A stretch of 64,000 nt of DNA from Odoribacter splanchnicus DSM 20712 (GTDB lineage Bacteria > Bacteroidota > Bacteroidia > Bacteroidales > Marinifilaceae). The notes below the pieces were generated by a model, which did not search any database, was not told the origin of the DNA, and saw only the letters and a program-made list of their open reading frames with translations. Of the stretch, positions 53,709-61,523 are shown piece by piece (within the stretch, counting starts at the first letter, position 1; each line of letters opens with the position of its first letter). Where the stretch lies: NCBI RefSeq assembly GCF_000190535.1, contig NC_015160.1, positions 310,001 through 374,000 on the forward strand, in the 5' to 3' direction. Both the position numbers and the translations under genes were made by a program.

Positions 53709-54986
53709 ATGACTGATTATGTACTTGAATCCCGATGTTGTGGGACAAAGTTCGCAGATGAAAAATGGGAGTTGGATTGCCCGAATCGGGATGGCGCAGC
53801 TTTGATTTTTGCCAACTATGCAAAGAAACAACTGGAGGTGAAAGAAAATCTTCCGGGATTGTATAAATATTCCGATTGGTTACCTGTTTGTCGGACACTG
53901 GACGGTTCCGGAGCGCCTGTCACATACAAAAGTGAAGGGCTGGCCGGCGAATTGGGATTGTCGGATTTGTATATCACTTTTAACGGGTATTGGCCTGAAA
54001 AGGGGGCTCTGATGAAGACAGGGGCTTTCAAGGAATGTGAGGCTTATGCGGTTTGTGCCCGGATCAATGACTTGAACGATAAAGTGATGGTGGTGGCTTC
54101 GGCCGGTAATACCGCTCGGGCTTTTGCACGGGTTTGTTCCGAAAATAATATTCCTTTGTTACTATGTATTCCGCAGGATTGTATCGATGCCATGTGGTCG
54201 GCTAAACCGTTGAATCCTTGTGTGAAATTGGTCGCTACCGAAAGAGGAAGCGATTATTTCGATGCTATTTACCTGTCGAATATTATTTGTGAATTAGATA
54301 AGTTTTATCCGGAAGGAGGAGCGAAAAACGTTGCCCGGCGCGATGGAATGGGGACGACAGTACTTTCTGCCGTTACCACGATCGGACGGATTCCGGATTA
54401 TTATTTTCAGGCTGTCGGAAGCGGAACAGGGGCGATCGCTGCCTGGGAGGCAAACAAACGGTTTATCGTAGATGGTCGTTACGGAAATAACCTGATGAAA
54501 TTGATGGTGTCACAAAATATTCCGTTTACTCCGATGTATGATGCCTGGAAGGCCGGATCGCGGGCTCTTTTGCCGGTTGACGATACGGTTGCCCGTAAGC
54601 AGGCAGAAGAAATATGTGCTAAAGTACTTTCTAACCGTAAACCTCCTTATTCGTTGAAAGGAGGATTGTTCGACGCGCTTACCGAAACCGGCGGAGATAT
54701 GTTTGCCATATCGAATGAAGAGGCGATGGAAGGTATGGTCTTGTTCGAACGCACTGAAGGGATCGATATCGAACCGGCCGCAGGAGTTGCAGTGGCTTCC
54801 CTGAAGCAAGCCATTCGTACCGGAGCTGTCGAAACCGATGCTGTGATTATGCTGAATATTACAGGCGGAGGTATCGCAAAATTTAAAAAAGAAAATAAAG
54901 TGGTTTATAAACAGCCCGATTGTGTCTTTGCACTCGATACAGATCCCGATACAATTAAAGAAACTGTGATGGAATTGTTTATTTGA
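53709..54986 (+). CDS. Cysteate synthase (PLP, threonine-synthase-like fold)
   Basis: 425 residues from MTDYVLESRC; the GTG at 53694 lies too close to the -7 box. The fold is that of threonine synthase (fold-type II PLP), with the cofactor lysine in MKTGAFKECEA (Lys108) and the glycine loop SAGNTARAFARV. The cysteine pair SRCCGTKF at the start, the GLYKYSDWLPV block and AVGSGTGAIAAWEA fit the cysteate synthase family (TIGR03844), which makes L-cysteate from phosphoserine and sulfite. Cysteate is the precursor of capnine and sulfonolipids in Odoribacter and Alistipes. No homoserine-pathway gene is nearby. A plain threonine synthase is the alternative. Confidence 0.72.
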   Translation: MTDYVLESRCCGTKFADEKWELDCPNRDGAALIFANYAKKQLEVKENLPGLYKYSDWLPVCRTLDGSGAPVTYKSEGLAGELGLSDLYITFNGYWPEKGALMKTGAFKECEAYAVCARINDLNDKVMVVASAGNTARAFARVCSENNIPLLLCIPQDCIDAMWSAKPLNPCVKLVATERGSDYFDAIYLSNIICELDKFYPEGGAKNVARRDGMGTTVLSAVTTIGRIPDYYFQAVGSGTGAIAAWEANKRFIVDGRYGNNLMKLMVSQNIPFTPMYDAWKAGSRALLPVDDTVARKQAEEICAKVLSNRKPPYSLKGGLFDALTETGGDMFAISNEEAMEGMVLFERTEGIDIEPAAGVAVASLKQAIRTGAVETDAVIMLNITGGGIAKFKKENKVVYKQPDCVFALDTDPDTIKETVMELFI

Positions 54987-55051
54987 TCCTGCCGGAGGAG
55001 AAAACCGATTAAAGTTTTTTCCCTTAAACAGGATCGTGGTAGAATGGAATA

Positions 55052-55170
55052 GGTTTATAAAGTCCGTAAAGTGCCCTGGCACCTGTGGGGCTTCTTTTTA
55101 GTTGCAGAGGTTCGGAGAGTTACTGTGGTTTTAGAGGTTAAGTCTAACTGCTGTAACTTTTCGAACCTCT
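55052..55170. repeat. Fragment of palindromic element plus GTTAC-type hairpin (copy C)
   Basis: TTTATAAAGTCCGTAAAGTG (from 55054) resembles the outer part of copies A and B. It is followed by an 18-base stem, 55106-55123 with 55153-55170 (AGAGGTTCG...GTTAC). Together they fill most of the gap between the cysteate synthase and YihY genes and may end transcription. Confidence 0.5.
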
Positions 55171-55250
55171 GTAATGATTTAAATGTCGATCTTTTTTCTG
55201 GCCAACTTTGTAACCTCGTTATTGTACACTACAGGTATTGAATTTTGTTT

Positions 55251-55258
55251 TATCTTTG
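55251..55258 (+). promoter_or_regulatory. -7 box of the YihY gene
   Basis: TATCTTTG is an exact TAnnTTTG match 22 bases before the ATG. Confidence 0.45.
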
Positions 55259-55280
55259 CTGCATAAATCATACATAGGTC

Positions 55281-56573
55281 ATGAAACACAGGAATAATCT
55301 GAAACGATTTTTGTATTTGGATTTTTATTACTCGGTTTTGCGCCGGGATTGGCGGATTTCCACTTTTCTTTCCGATCTTGTTTTGAAAACAGTGGCTGTT
55401 GTCATTGTCTCGATCGATCGTTTTATTAAAGATGCTTCGATGATCTCAGCTTCTGCTTTAACATTTTATTCTACGCTTTCTTTTATTCCTGTCGTTGCCC
55501 TGATTTTAGCTATCGCCCGTGGATTCGGTGCTGCAAAGGCATTCGAAGATTGGCTCAAAGAGCAATCTTATACCAATCCCGATGTGATGCAATGGGTGAT
55601 GAATATTGCGAATAAAGCCTTGGATAATACGCAGGGAGGTGTGATTGCAGGTTTTGGTATTGTTTTACTCCTCTGGTCGGTTATCCGGATGCTTTCCAGT
55701 ACCGAACTGGCTATGAACCGGATTTGGGGGGTGAAGAAGGGACGGAGTCTGGTAAAAAAATTTACCGATTACATGTCGATTCTGTTTATCGCTCCGATCC
55801 TGGTCGTATTGATCAGTAGTATGAATGTTTTTATGATGGCTAATTTGCAGGAATATGCCATGGACGAAGGATTATTGAGTTATGCCAGTGCTGCTTTGAA
55901 AGCTATTCTGACTTTGATACCCTATATCTTGGTATGGTTTCTTTTCGTATTTCTTTATATGTTCATGCCCACTACACCTGTGAAATTCAAATATGCTTTG
56001 GTGGCCGGTATTGTTGCCGGTACTGTTTTTCAAATTGTACAATGGTTCTATTTGCGTTTCCAGATCGGTGTGAGCTCGTATAATGCGATTTATGGTGGAT
56101 TGGCCGCTTTGCCTCTTTTATTGGTGTGGTTACAGTTGAGTTGGAGTATCGTTTTGTGGGGAACGGAGCTGTGTTATATTATGCGCAACCGCCATTTCTT
56201 GTACCGGAATGCAATGAATGCGGATAATAAATGGGTGGATAACGTTGAAGTGACGTTGCGGATGTTGCGATATATTTCCGATTTGTATATTCATGGACAA
56301 GGAAGTCCTACGCTGGCTATGGTTTGTAAAAGACTCCGAATGAGTTCCAGTAAAGTCAGAGTAATCCTACAGGAATTGGTAGATCATAAAATCCTGGTCG
56401 AAGTAAAAGAAGACGATGATGTTTCTTATTTCCCGGCAGTGGATTTTCATCGTCTTTCTGTGGCGGATATTATTAATCGCTTATCTCATTTGGATCAGAA
56501 TAAAGGTGAAGAATGGAAAGTCAGATTGGTTGGGGCAGTCAGACAGGAATTCGGTCAGGATACCTTTGCTTGA
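55281..56573 (+). CDS. YihY/BrkB-family inner-membrane protein
   Basis: 430 residues. Six membrane helices cover about residues 30-300 with the family blocks SASALTFYSTLSFIPVVAL and YNAIYGGLAALPLLLVWLQLSW. The remaining ~120 residues resemble a winged-helix module (LAMVCKRLRMSSSKVRVILQELVDHKIL), a combination known in longer YihY proteins. The family was once called ribonuclease BN in error; its transport role is unsettled. It has its own -7 box. Confidence 0.87.
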   Translation: MKHRNNLKRFLYLDFYYSVLRRDWRISTFLSDLVLKTVAVVIVSIDRFIKDASMISASALTFYSTLSFIPVVALILAIARGFGAAKAFEDWLKEQSYTNPDVMQWVMNIANKALDNTQGGVIAGFGIVLLLWSVIRMLSSTELAMNRIWGVKKGRSLVKKFTDYMSILFIAPILVVLISSMNVFMMANLQEYAMDEGLLSYASAALKAILTLIPYILVWFLFVFLYMFMPTTPVKFKYALVAGIVAGTVFQIVQWFYLRFQIGVSSYNAIYGGLAALPLLLVWLQLSWSIVLWGTELCYIMRNRHFLYRNAMNADNKWVDNVEVTLRMLRYISDLYIHGQGSPTLAMVCKRLRMSSSKVRVILQELVDHKILVEVKEDDDVSYFPAVDFHRLSVADIINRLSHLDQNKGEEWKVRLVGAVRQEFGQDTFA

Positions 56574-56664
56574 GCCTGATTTGCTCTCCTGAGCGAATGC
56601 TATTTTTTTCGGTCTGTTTGGTACTTATATTTTTTTTGAGTAATTTGGCTCAAAATTTAGAAAT

Positions 56665-57042
56665 ATGAGAAGAAAGATAGAGTTAGAGTACATTTTTTCG
56701 TCTTCTGTAAAAGTCTTGTTTTCTCGTTTAAGTACCCCTGCCGGTTTATCGGAATGGTTTGCAGATGACGTATTCCAAAAAGGTAATCAGTTTATTTTTA
56801 TATGGAATGGTAGTGAGCAGCCGGCTACGCTCGTAGAATTGAAAAGTAATGCCGTGGTGAGGTTTCGGTGGGATGATGCAGAAGAGGAAGATGAATATTT
56901 TGAATTTAATATACATGTGGAGCCCTTGACCGGAGATGTAGCGCTGATTATTACCGATTTTGCCGATGAAGACGAAGTCAACGATACGATAGAGTTATGG
57001 AATAAACAAATGGATATCCTGCACCGGAACCTGGGGGCCTGA
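56665..57042 (+). CDS. START-like domain protein
   Basis: 125 residues of the SRPBCC/START-like fold found widely in Bacteroidetes. The pattern IELEYIFSSSVKVLFSRLSTPAGLSEWFADDV then VRFRWDDAEEEDEYFEF and the final helix LWNKQMDILHRNLGA cover the whole domain. Such proteins bind hydrophobic ligands; no ligand is known for this subgroup. Very acidic in the middle. It lies 91 bases after YihY. Confidence 0.82.
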   Translation: MRRKIELEYIFSSSVKVLFSRLSTPAGLSEWFADDVFQKGNQFIFIWNGSEQPATLVELKSNAVVRFRWDDAEEEDEYFEFNIHVEPLTGDVALIITDFADEDEVNDTIELWNKQMDILHRNLGA

Positions 57043-57092
57043 TCTATACGGTTTTTGATGACCAGAGAGAGAGTATTGTAAACAAAAAAACG

Positions 57093-57100
57093 TACCTTTG
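57093..57100 (+). promoter_or_regulatory. -7 box of the LptF/LptG-type gene
   Basis: TACCTTTG is an exact TAnnTTTG match 46 bases before the ATG at 57147. Confidence 0.45.
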
Positions 57101-57146
57101 TACCTGTTTTGAAGATTTTGATAATGTACAGGTTACTTATTGGCAA

Positions 57147-58610
57147 ATGAAGAAACTACATATATTTATGCTCAAAAGCTTTATCGGGCCTTTTGTAGCT
57201 ACTTTTTTCATCAGTATGTTCGTCTTGATTATGCAGTTTCTTTGGCGTATGATAGACGAAATCGTAGGAAAAGGATTAGAGTTTACGGTAATTGCCGAGT
57301 TATTGATTTATGTGGCGACCACTTTGGTACCCATGGCATTGCCGTTGGCAGTATTGCTTTCATCGATCATGACCTTCGGAAGTTTGGGAGAAAATTATGA
57401 GTTGATCGCCTTAAAATCAGCAGGTATTTCTCTCTACCGGATTATGAAACCTTTGATTATCCTGATTATATGCCTCACAGTATTCGCTTTTGTCTTTTCG
57501 AACAATATCCTTCCGGTGGCGAACCTTAAATTTTATAGCCTGCTTTACGATATCCGGAAACAAAAACCGGAGATGTCGTTTAAAGAAGGGATCTTTACGA
57601 ACGATTTGGAAGGATATAGTATTAAAATCGATAAGATCAATAAAGAAACCGGCATGATGTATAACATGCTGATATACGAACATAAGGACGGTTCCGGGAA
57701 TTATGATGTTACCAAAGCCGATTCCGGGATGATGATCAGTGATGCAAAAAGTAATCTGATGGAACTGGTCTTGTATAATGGCCATTCTTATACAGATGAG
57801 GGAATGAAGAATCCCAGTTCCCGTAAAACATTTCCTTTCAGAAGATTAAAGTTCGATAAGGAAACCGTATTGATCGAATTGCCGGGAACTGACCTGAAAC
57901 GAAGCGACGAAGACGGATTTCGTTCTTATTCGATGATGCTGAATCTCAAACAATTGAGTCATTCGATCGATTCGGCACGAGCTGCATTGAAAGTGAGAAA
58001 AGCAGGAGATACGAAGAAATTATTGGCGAATAATTATCAAAGAAGCAAAAGTCCCAGTCCGCAACGGGATAGTATACTGGCCGATCAAAGCCGGGGAAAG
58101 TTCAGTGATCCCGACAGCCTTTTTACTGCTTTTGATATTGAAGAACAACGTCGGGCGGTCGATAATGCCCTGCAATATGCCAGAGAGGTAAAACAACGGA
58201 ACCAGGACGATCTTCATTATTATGTGGCTCAGCAAGAGAATGTAATAAAGAGTCAATTGGAATGGCATCGTAAATTCACCTTATCTTTTGCCTGCTTTAT
58301 TTTTTTCTTTATCGGTGCTCCCCTGGGGGCTATTATCCGGAAAGGGGGATTAGGAATGCCGGTGGTGGTTTCCGTGCTTTTGTTTATCATCTATTATATT
58401 ATTTCGATGATGGGAGAAAGGTCGGCCAGGGAGGCTGTTATCTCTCCGGCTGCCGGGATGTGGATTTCTGCCTTTATTCTGTTGCCTTTGGGAATTATAC
58501 TGACTTATAAATCCGTGACCGATTCCGAGATGATGAATACAGAAGCTTACACAAGAGTCTTTAAGAAATTGATTGCCTTTATAAAAAAGAAGAAAAATGC
58601 CAAGTCATAA
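57147..58610 (+). CDS. LptF/LptG-family LPS export permease
   Basis: 487 residues. Three N-terminal helices and three C-terminal helices flank a large periplasmic domain, the YjgP/YjgQ architecture. The family block MALPLAVLLSSIMTFGSLGENYELIALKSAG near residue 70 contacts the ATPase LptB. The permeases pull LPS from the inner membrane toward the LptA bridge. A charged, helical insertion near 270-375 (RSKSPSPQRDSI...EEQRRAVDNALQ) enlarges the periplasmic part beyond E. coli LptG (360 residues). Its end overlaps the fmt start by 14 bases. Confidence 0.88.
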   Translation: MKKLHIFMLKSFIGPFVATFFISMFVLIMQFLWRMIDEIVGKGLEFTVIAELLIYVATTLVPMALPLAVLLSSIMTFGSLGENYELIALKSAGISLYRIMKPLIILIICLTVFAFVFSNNILPVANLKFYSLLYDIRKQKPEMSFKEGIFTNDLEGYSIKIDKINKETGMMYNMLIYEHKDGSGNYDVTKADSGMMISDAKSNLMELVLYNGHSYTDEGMKNPSSRKTFPFRRLKFDKETVLIELPGTDLKRSDEDGFRSYSMMLNLKQLSHSIDSARAALKVRKAGDTKKLLANNYQRSKSPSPQRDSILADQSRGKFSDPDSLFTAFDIEEQRRAVDNALQYAREVKQRNQDDLHYYVAQQENVIKSQLEWHRKFTLSFACFIFFFIGAPLGAIIRKGGLGMPVVVSVLLFIIYYIISMMGERSAREAVISPAAGMWISAFILLPLGIILTYKSVTDSEMMNTEAYTRVFKKLIAFIKKKKNAKS

Positions 58611-59571
58611 GTTGCGTATCGTCTATATGGGTACTCCCGATTTTGCTGTCCTGCCCTTGAAAAGAATTATAAAGGCTGGATTTCAGGTTGTCGGAGTCGT
58701 TACTAATCCTGATAAACCGGCCGGTAGAGGACAACAGCTTCAGGAATCCGCAGTTAAAAAATACGCCCGGGAAATCGGCCTGAAGATTCTGCAACCCGAG
58801 AAATTCAGGGATCCCGATTTTTTACAGGCGCTGGCAGAGCTAAAAGCCGATTTGCAATTAGTTGTGGCATTTAAGATGTTGCCCGAAGTGGTTTGGAATA
58901 TGCCTCCCTTAGGGACGGTGAATCTGCATGCTTCTCTGCTGCCGGATTACCGGGGAGCGGCACCGATAAACCGGGCCGTAATGAATGGGGAAACCTGCTC
59001 CGGGGTGACGACTTTCCTTTTAAAGCAGGAGATAGATACCGGCAATATTATTTTTCAGGAAAAGGTGGAAATCGGCGAGGAGATGACCGCTGGAGAATTG
59101 CATGACGAACTGATGGAGAAAGGGGCGGACTTGTTGCTGAAAACCGTGCAGGCGATGGAGGCAGGGGACTATCCGTTGACCGACCAGTGTGGATTGCTGC
59201 GGGGGCGCGAAGCGGTACTCGCTCCGAAGATATTCAAAGAAGACATGAAAATCCGTTGGAACGGGAAACTGGAAACCATCTGTAACCATATCCGGGGCTT
59301 GTCGCCTTTTCCCGGGGCATGGACGGAATTACAGGCTGTCGGGAAGGATGGCGGAGTGTTGACACTTAAAATATTTAAAGCCGCCAGGATACGGCAGAGC
59401 CATAATCTGCCCGCGGGGGAAGTCCGTACCGATGGAAAAACCTTTTTTGATGTATATGTGGAGGGAGGTATCGTTCGTGTGCTGGAGTTGCAGTTGTCAG
59501 GAAAAAAAAGAATGCGGACGGAGGACTTTCTGAGGGGATTCCGGTTGGAAGACTATCGGTTAGTGTGGTAA
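58597..59571 (+). CDS. fmt: Methionyl-tRNA formyltransferase
   Basis: 324 residues. The N-terminus RIVYMGTPDFAVLPL, the formyl-folate binding block NLHASLLPDYRGAAPINRAVMNGE (catalytic Asn and His near 108-110) and LKQEIDTGNII (catalytic Asp) are those of Fmt; a C-terminal tRNA-binding domain follows from about 210. It formylates initiator methionyl-tRNA for translation start. It overlaps the LptF/LptG-type gene by 14 bases and is followed after 22 bases by an ECF sigma gene. Confidence 0.95.
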   Translation: MPSHKLRIVYMGTPDFAVLPLKRIIKAGFQVVGVVTNPDKPAGRGQQLQESAVKKYAREIGLKILQPEKFRDPDFLQALAELKADLQLVVAFKMLPEVVWNMPPLGTVNLHASLLPDYRGAAPINRAVMNGETCSGVTTFLLKQEIDTGNIIFQEKVEIGEEMTAGELHDELMEKGADLLLKTVQAMEAGDYPLTDQCGLLRGREAVLAPKIFKEDMKIRWNGKLETICNHIRGLSPFPGAWTELQAVGKDGGVLTLKIFKAARIRQSHNLPAGEVRTDGKTFFDVYVEGGIVRVLELQLSGKKRMRTEDFLRGFRLEDYRLVW

Positions 59572-59593
59572 AGCGAACGATAGTGCCGGAAAT

Positions 59594-60157
59594 ATGGATG
59601 CAAGTCGGATATTGGAAGCGGTAAACGAGAAGAAGGAGGAACTTTGGCAGGAAGTTTTCGGCTGCTATTACGCGGCTTTATGCTCTTATGCCGGGCGTTT
59701 GGTGCAGGACCCGGTCATTGCCGAAGATTTGGTGCAGGACATTTTGTTGTATGTTTGGAACGGAGAACGAAAATTTCTTCAGATAGACGAGCTGACCAAT
59801 TACCTTTACCGGGCTGTTTATAATCGGTCGATGATGTGGTTACGCCGCGAAAAGTGTAAATCCAGGCATCTGAACCGGTTGATGCTGGAAAACGATCCGG
59901 AATCCGATGAAATGTTTATGGCGACTGTCCGTGAAGAGTTGCTCCGGCAATTGTATCTTTATATTGATGAATTGCCGTCCGAACAGCGTAAGGTCATCCG
60001 GCTGAGCATAGATGGATTGTCCGTCAATGAAATTGCCGAAAAGTTGGGCATATCCGTCAACACGGTAAAAACCCATAAAAAGCGTAGCTTTAAACAATTG
60101 CGCGGGAAAATGAGAGGGGACGCCAGCGTGTTCTGGTTGGCGTTTTTCTTGTCTTGA
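59594..60157 (+). CDS. ECF-family RNA polymerase sigma factor (SusC/FecR signalling)
   Basis: 187 residues with region 2 (CYYAALCSYAGRLVQDPVIAEDLVQDILLYVW, about 25-56) and region 4 (LPSEQRKVIRLSIDGLSVNEIAEKLGISVNTVKTH, about 130-165). Followed by a FecR anti-sigma gene and a SusC receptor with an STN domain, the standard order of trans-envelope signalling loci. When substrate loads the receptor, FecR would release the factor to transcribe the operon. Confidence 0.92.
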   Translation: MDASRILEAVNEKKEELWQEVFGCYYAALCSYAGRLVQDPVIAEDLVQDILLYVWNGERKFLQIDELTNYLYRAVYNRSMMWLRREKCKSRHLNRLMLENDPESDEMFMATVREELLRQLYLYIDELPSEQRKVIRLSIDGLSVNEIAEKLGISVNTVKTHKKRSFKQLRGKMRGDASVFWLAFFLS

Positions 60158-60268
60158 AAACTTAAATAATATCCCTCCTTATAAAATACCTTCTTTTTCA
60201 AAAAAAATCAGTTTTCTTGTCACCCTTTTTCATTTGTTATGCACAATAGGTATAAAAATGAAAAAATA

Positions 60269-61423
60269 ATGGATAAAAGTGTTGAAAAAACGGTGACTTT
60301 ATTTCGGAAATCCTATGCGGGAAGACTCACGGCAGATGAGCGGGCGGAGATGGCGTGTTTGTTAGAGGACGAGAGTATGCGGCGGTTGTATGAGGAGGTG
60401 GGGGATGATGAGTACCTGATAGGAGAATTCCGGCAGTATGCCGGTTGGGAACCTGTACGGGGCTACCGGAAGTTCCGGAAGAATATGCGGCGGCAGAGCA
60501 TGCAAAGAAGCATCATCCGCTTGTCGGTGGCGGCCAGTCTGCTCATAGCCTTAAGTGTAGTATGGTTGCTGGTGGAGCGGGACAGACCGGAAGACAGCGT
60601 GAAAATGGCGAAAACTGTGGTGGAACCGGAAGCCTGCCGGGCATTTCTGCAATTGAGCAGCGGTGAACGGATTGTTTTGGAAAAATCGGGACAACGGGAC
60701 TTGCATGAAACAGCCGGGAACATCCGGATAGATTCGGGAAAAGTAGTCTATTCCGCCTCGGTGGCATCGCAACCGGAACCCATGCTTTACAATACCTTGT
60801 CCGTACCCAATGGCGGGGAATACCGTTTGTTGCTTGCCGACGGTACCGCCGTGCATCTGAATGCCGGGTCGGAACTTCGTTACCCGGTGGCTTTTGCGGC
60901 GGCGGAAAGGAAAGTGCATCTGAAAGGCGAGGCCTGGTTTGAAGTGGCAAAAGATGCGGAGCGGCCGTTTTATGTGGAAACGGACGAGGTGAGCATCCGG
61001 GTGTATGGCACTGCTTTCAATGTGAATACCCATGGCCTCCGGGCAACGGAAACGGTATTGGTGGAGGGAGAAATCGGTATTTCCGGAAAGGGGGGTACCG
61101 GAGAGCGGCGGATGCGTCCGGGACAGTTGGCCGCTTGCGACCATCATAGCGGGGAAATCACTTTCCGTGAGGTGGATGTCCGGAAGTACACCGCCTGGAA
61201 AAACGGGGAATTCTGCTTTAACGACGACACCTTGGAGGAGATTCTCGAAGAGTTGGGACGCTGGTATGATGTAAGGATAGTCTACCGGTCGGCCGGGAAA
61301 AAGCACATCCAGTTTTCGGGCCATCTGAAACGGTATGAAAATATCCGGAAAATTCTCGGAGCCATTTCGGAATCCACAGGGATTGTTTTCCAGGTCGGCG
61401 ACCGTATGATTGTGGTGGAATAA
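60269..61423 (+). CDS. FecR-family anti-sigma factor
   Basis: 384 residues from MDKSVEKTVTLF; an ATG ten codons upstream (60239) is a weaker alternative. The cytoplasmic N-terminal part (about 1-80) would hold the sigma factor. One membrane helix follows (IIRLSVAASLLIALSVVWLLV, about 86-106). The periplasmic FecR domain contains LSVPNGGEYRLLLADGTAVHLNAGSELRYP and FEVAKDAERPFYVETDEVSIRVYGTAFNV. The C-terminal part (DUF4974-like, FCFNDDTLEEILEELGRWYDVRI) contacts the receptor STN domain. Confidence 0.92.
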   Translation: MDKSVEKTVTLFRKSYAGRLTADERAEMACLLEDESMRRLYEEVGDDEYLIGEFRQYAGWEPVRGYRKFRKNMRRQSMQRSIIRLSVAASLLIALSVVWLLVERDRPEDSVKMAKTVVEPEACRAFLQLSSGERIVLEKSGQRDLHETAGNIRIDSGKVVYSASVASQPEPMLYNTLSVPNGGEYRLLLADGTAVHLNAGSELRYPVAFAAAERKVHLKGEAWFEVAKDAERPFYVETDEVSIRVYGTAFNVNTHGLRATETVLVEGEIGISGKGGTGERRMRPGQLAACDHHSGEITFREVDVRKYTAWKNGEFCFNDDTLEEILEELGRWYDVRIVYRSAGKKHIQFSGHLKRYENIRKILGAISESTGIVFQVGDRMIVVE

Positions 61424-61424
61424 A

Positions 61425-61497
61425 ATAAGAGAAGTGTCCCCACACTTCCCTTATCAAGATAGGTTTGCTACGGGACGGCTGTCATCCGTTCGGTAGC
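61425..61497 (+). promoter_or_regulatory. Two hairpins between FecR and SusC genes
   Basis: First stem: GAAGTGT (61431-61437) with ACACTTC (61442-61448), extended by ATAAG/CTTAT. Second stem: 61467-61478 with 61486-61497 (GCTAC...GTAGC, two mismatches). They occupy the 100-base leader of the receptor gene and may attenuate or protect the message so that FecR and SusC amounts differ. Confidence 0.5.
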
Positions 61498-61523
61498 CAT
61501 GTTTAATCTCAGTTACAAATTTA

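Noticed and set aside
53694..54986. Plain threonine synthase annotation
   Set aside because: The cysteine-rich start and the KTGAFKE context fit cysteate synthase better; threonine synthase is kept only as the alternative.
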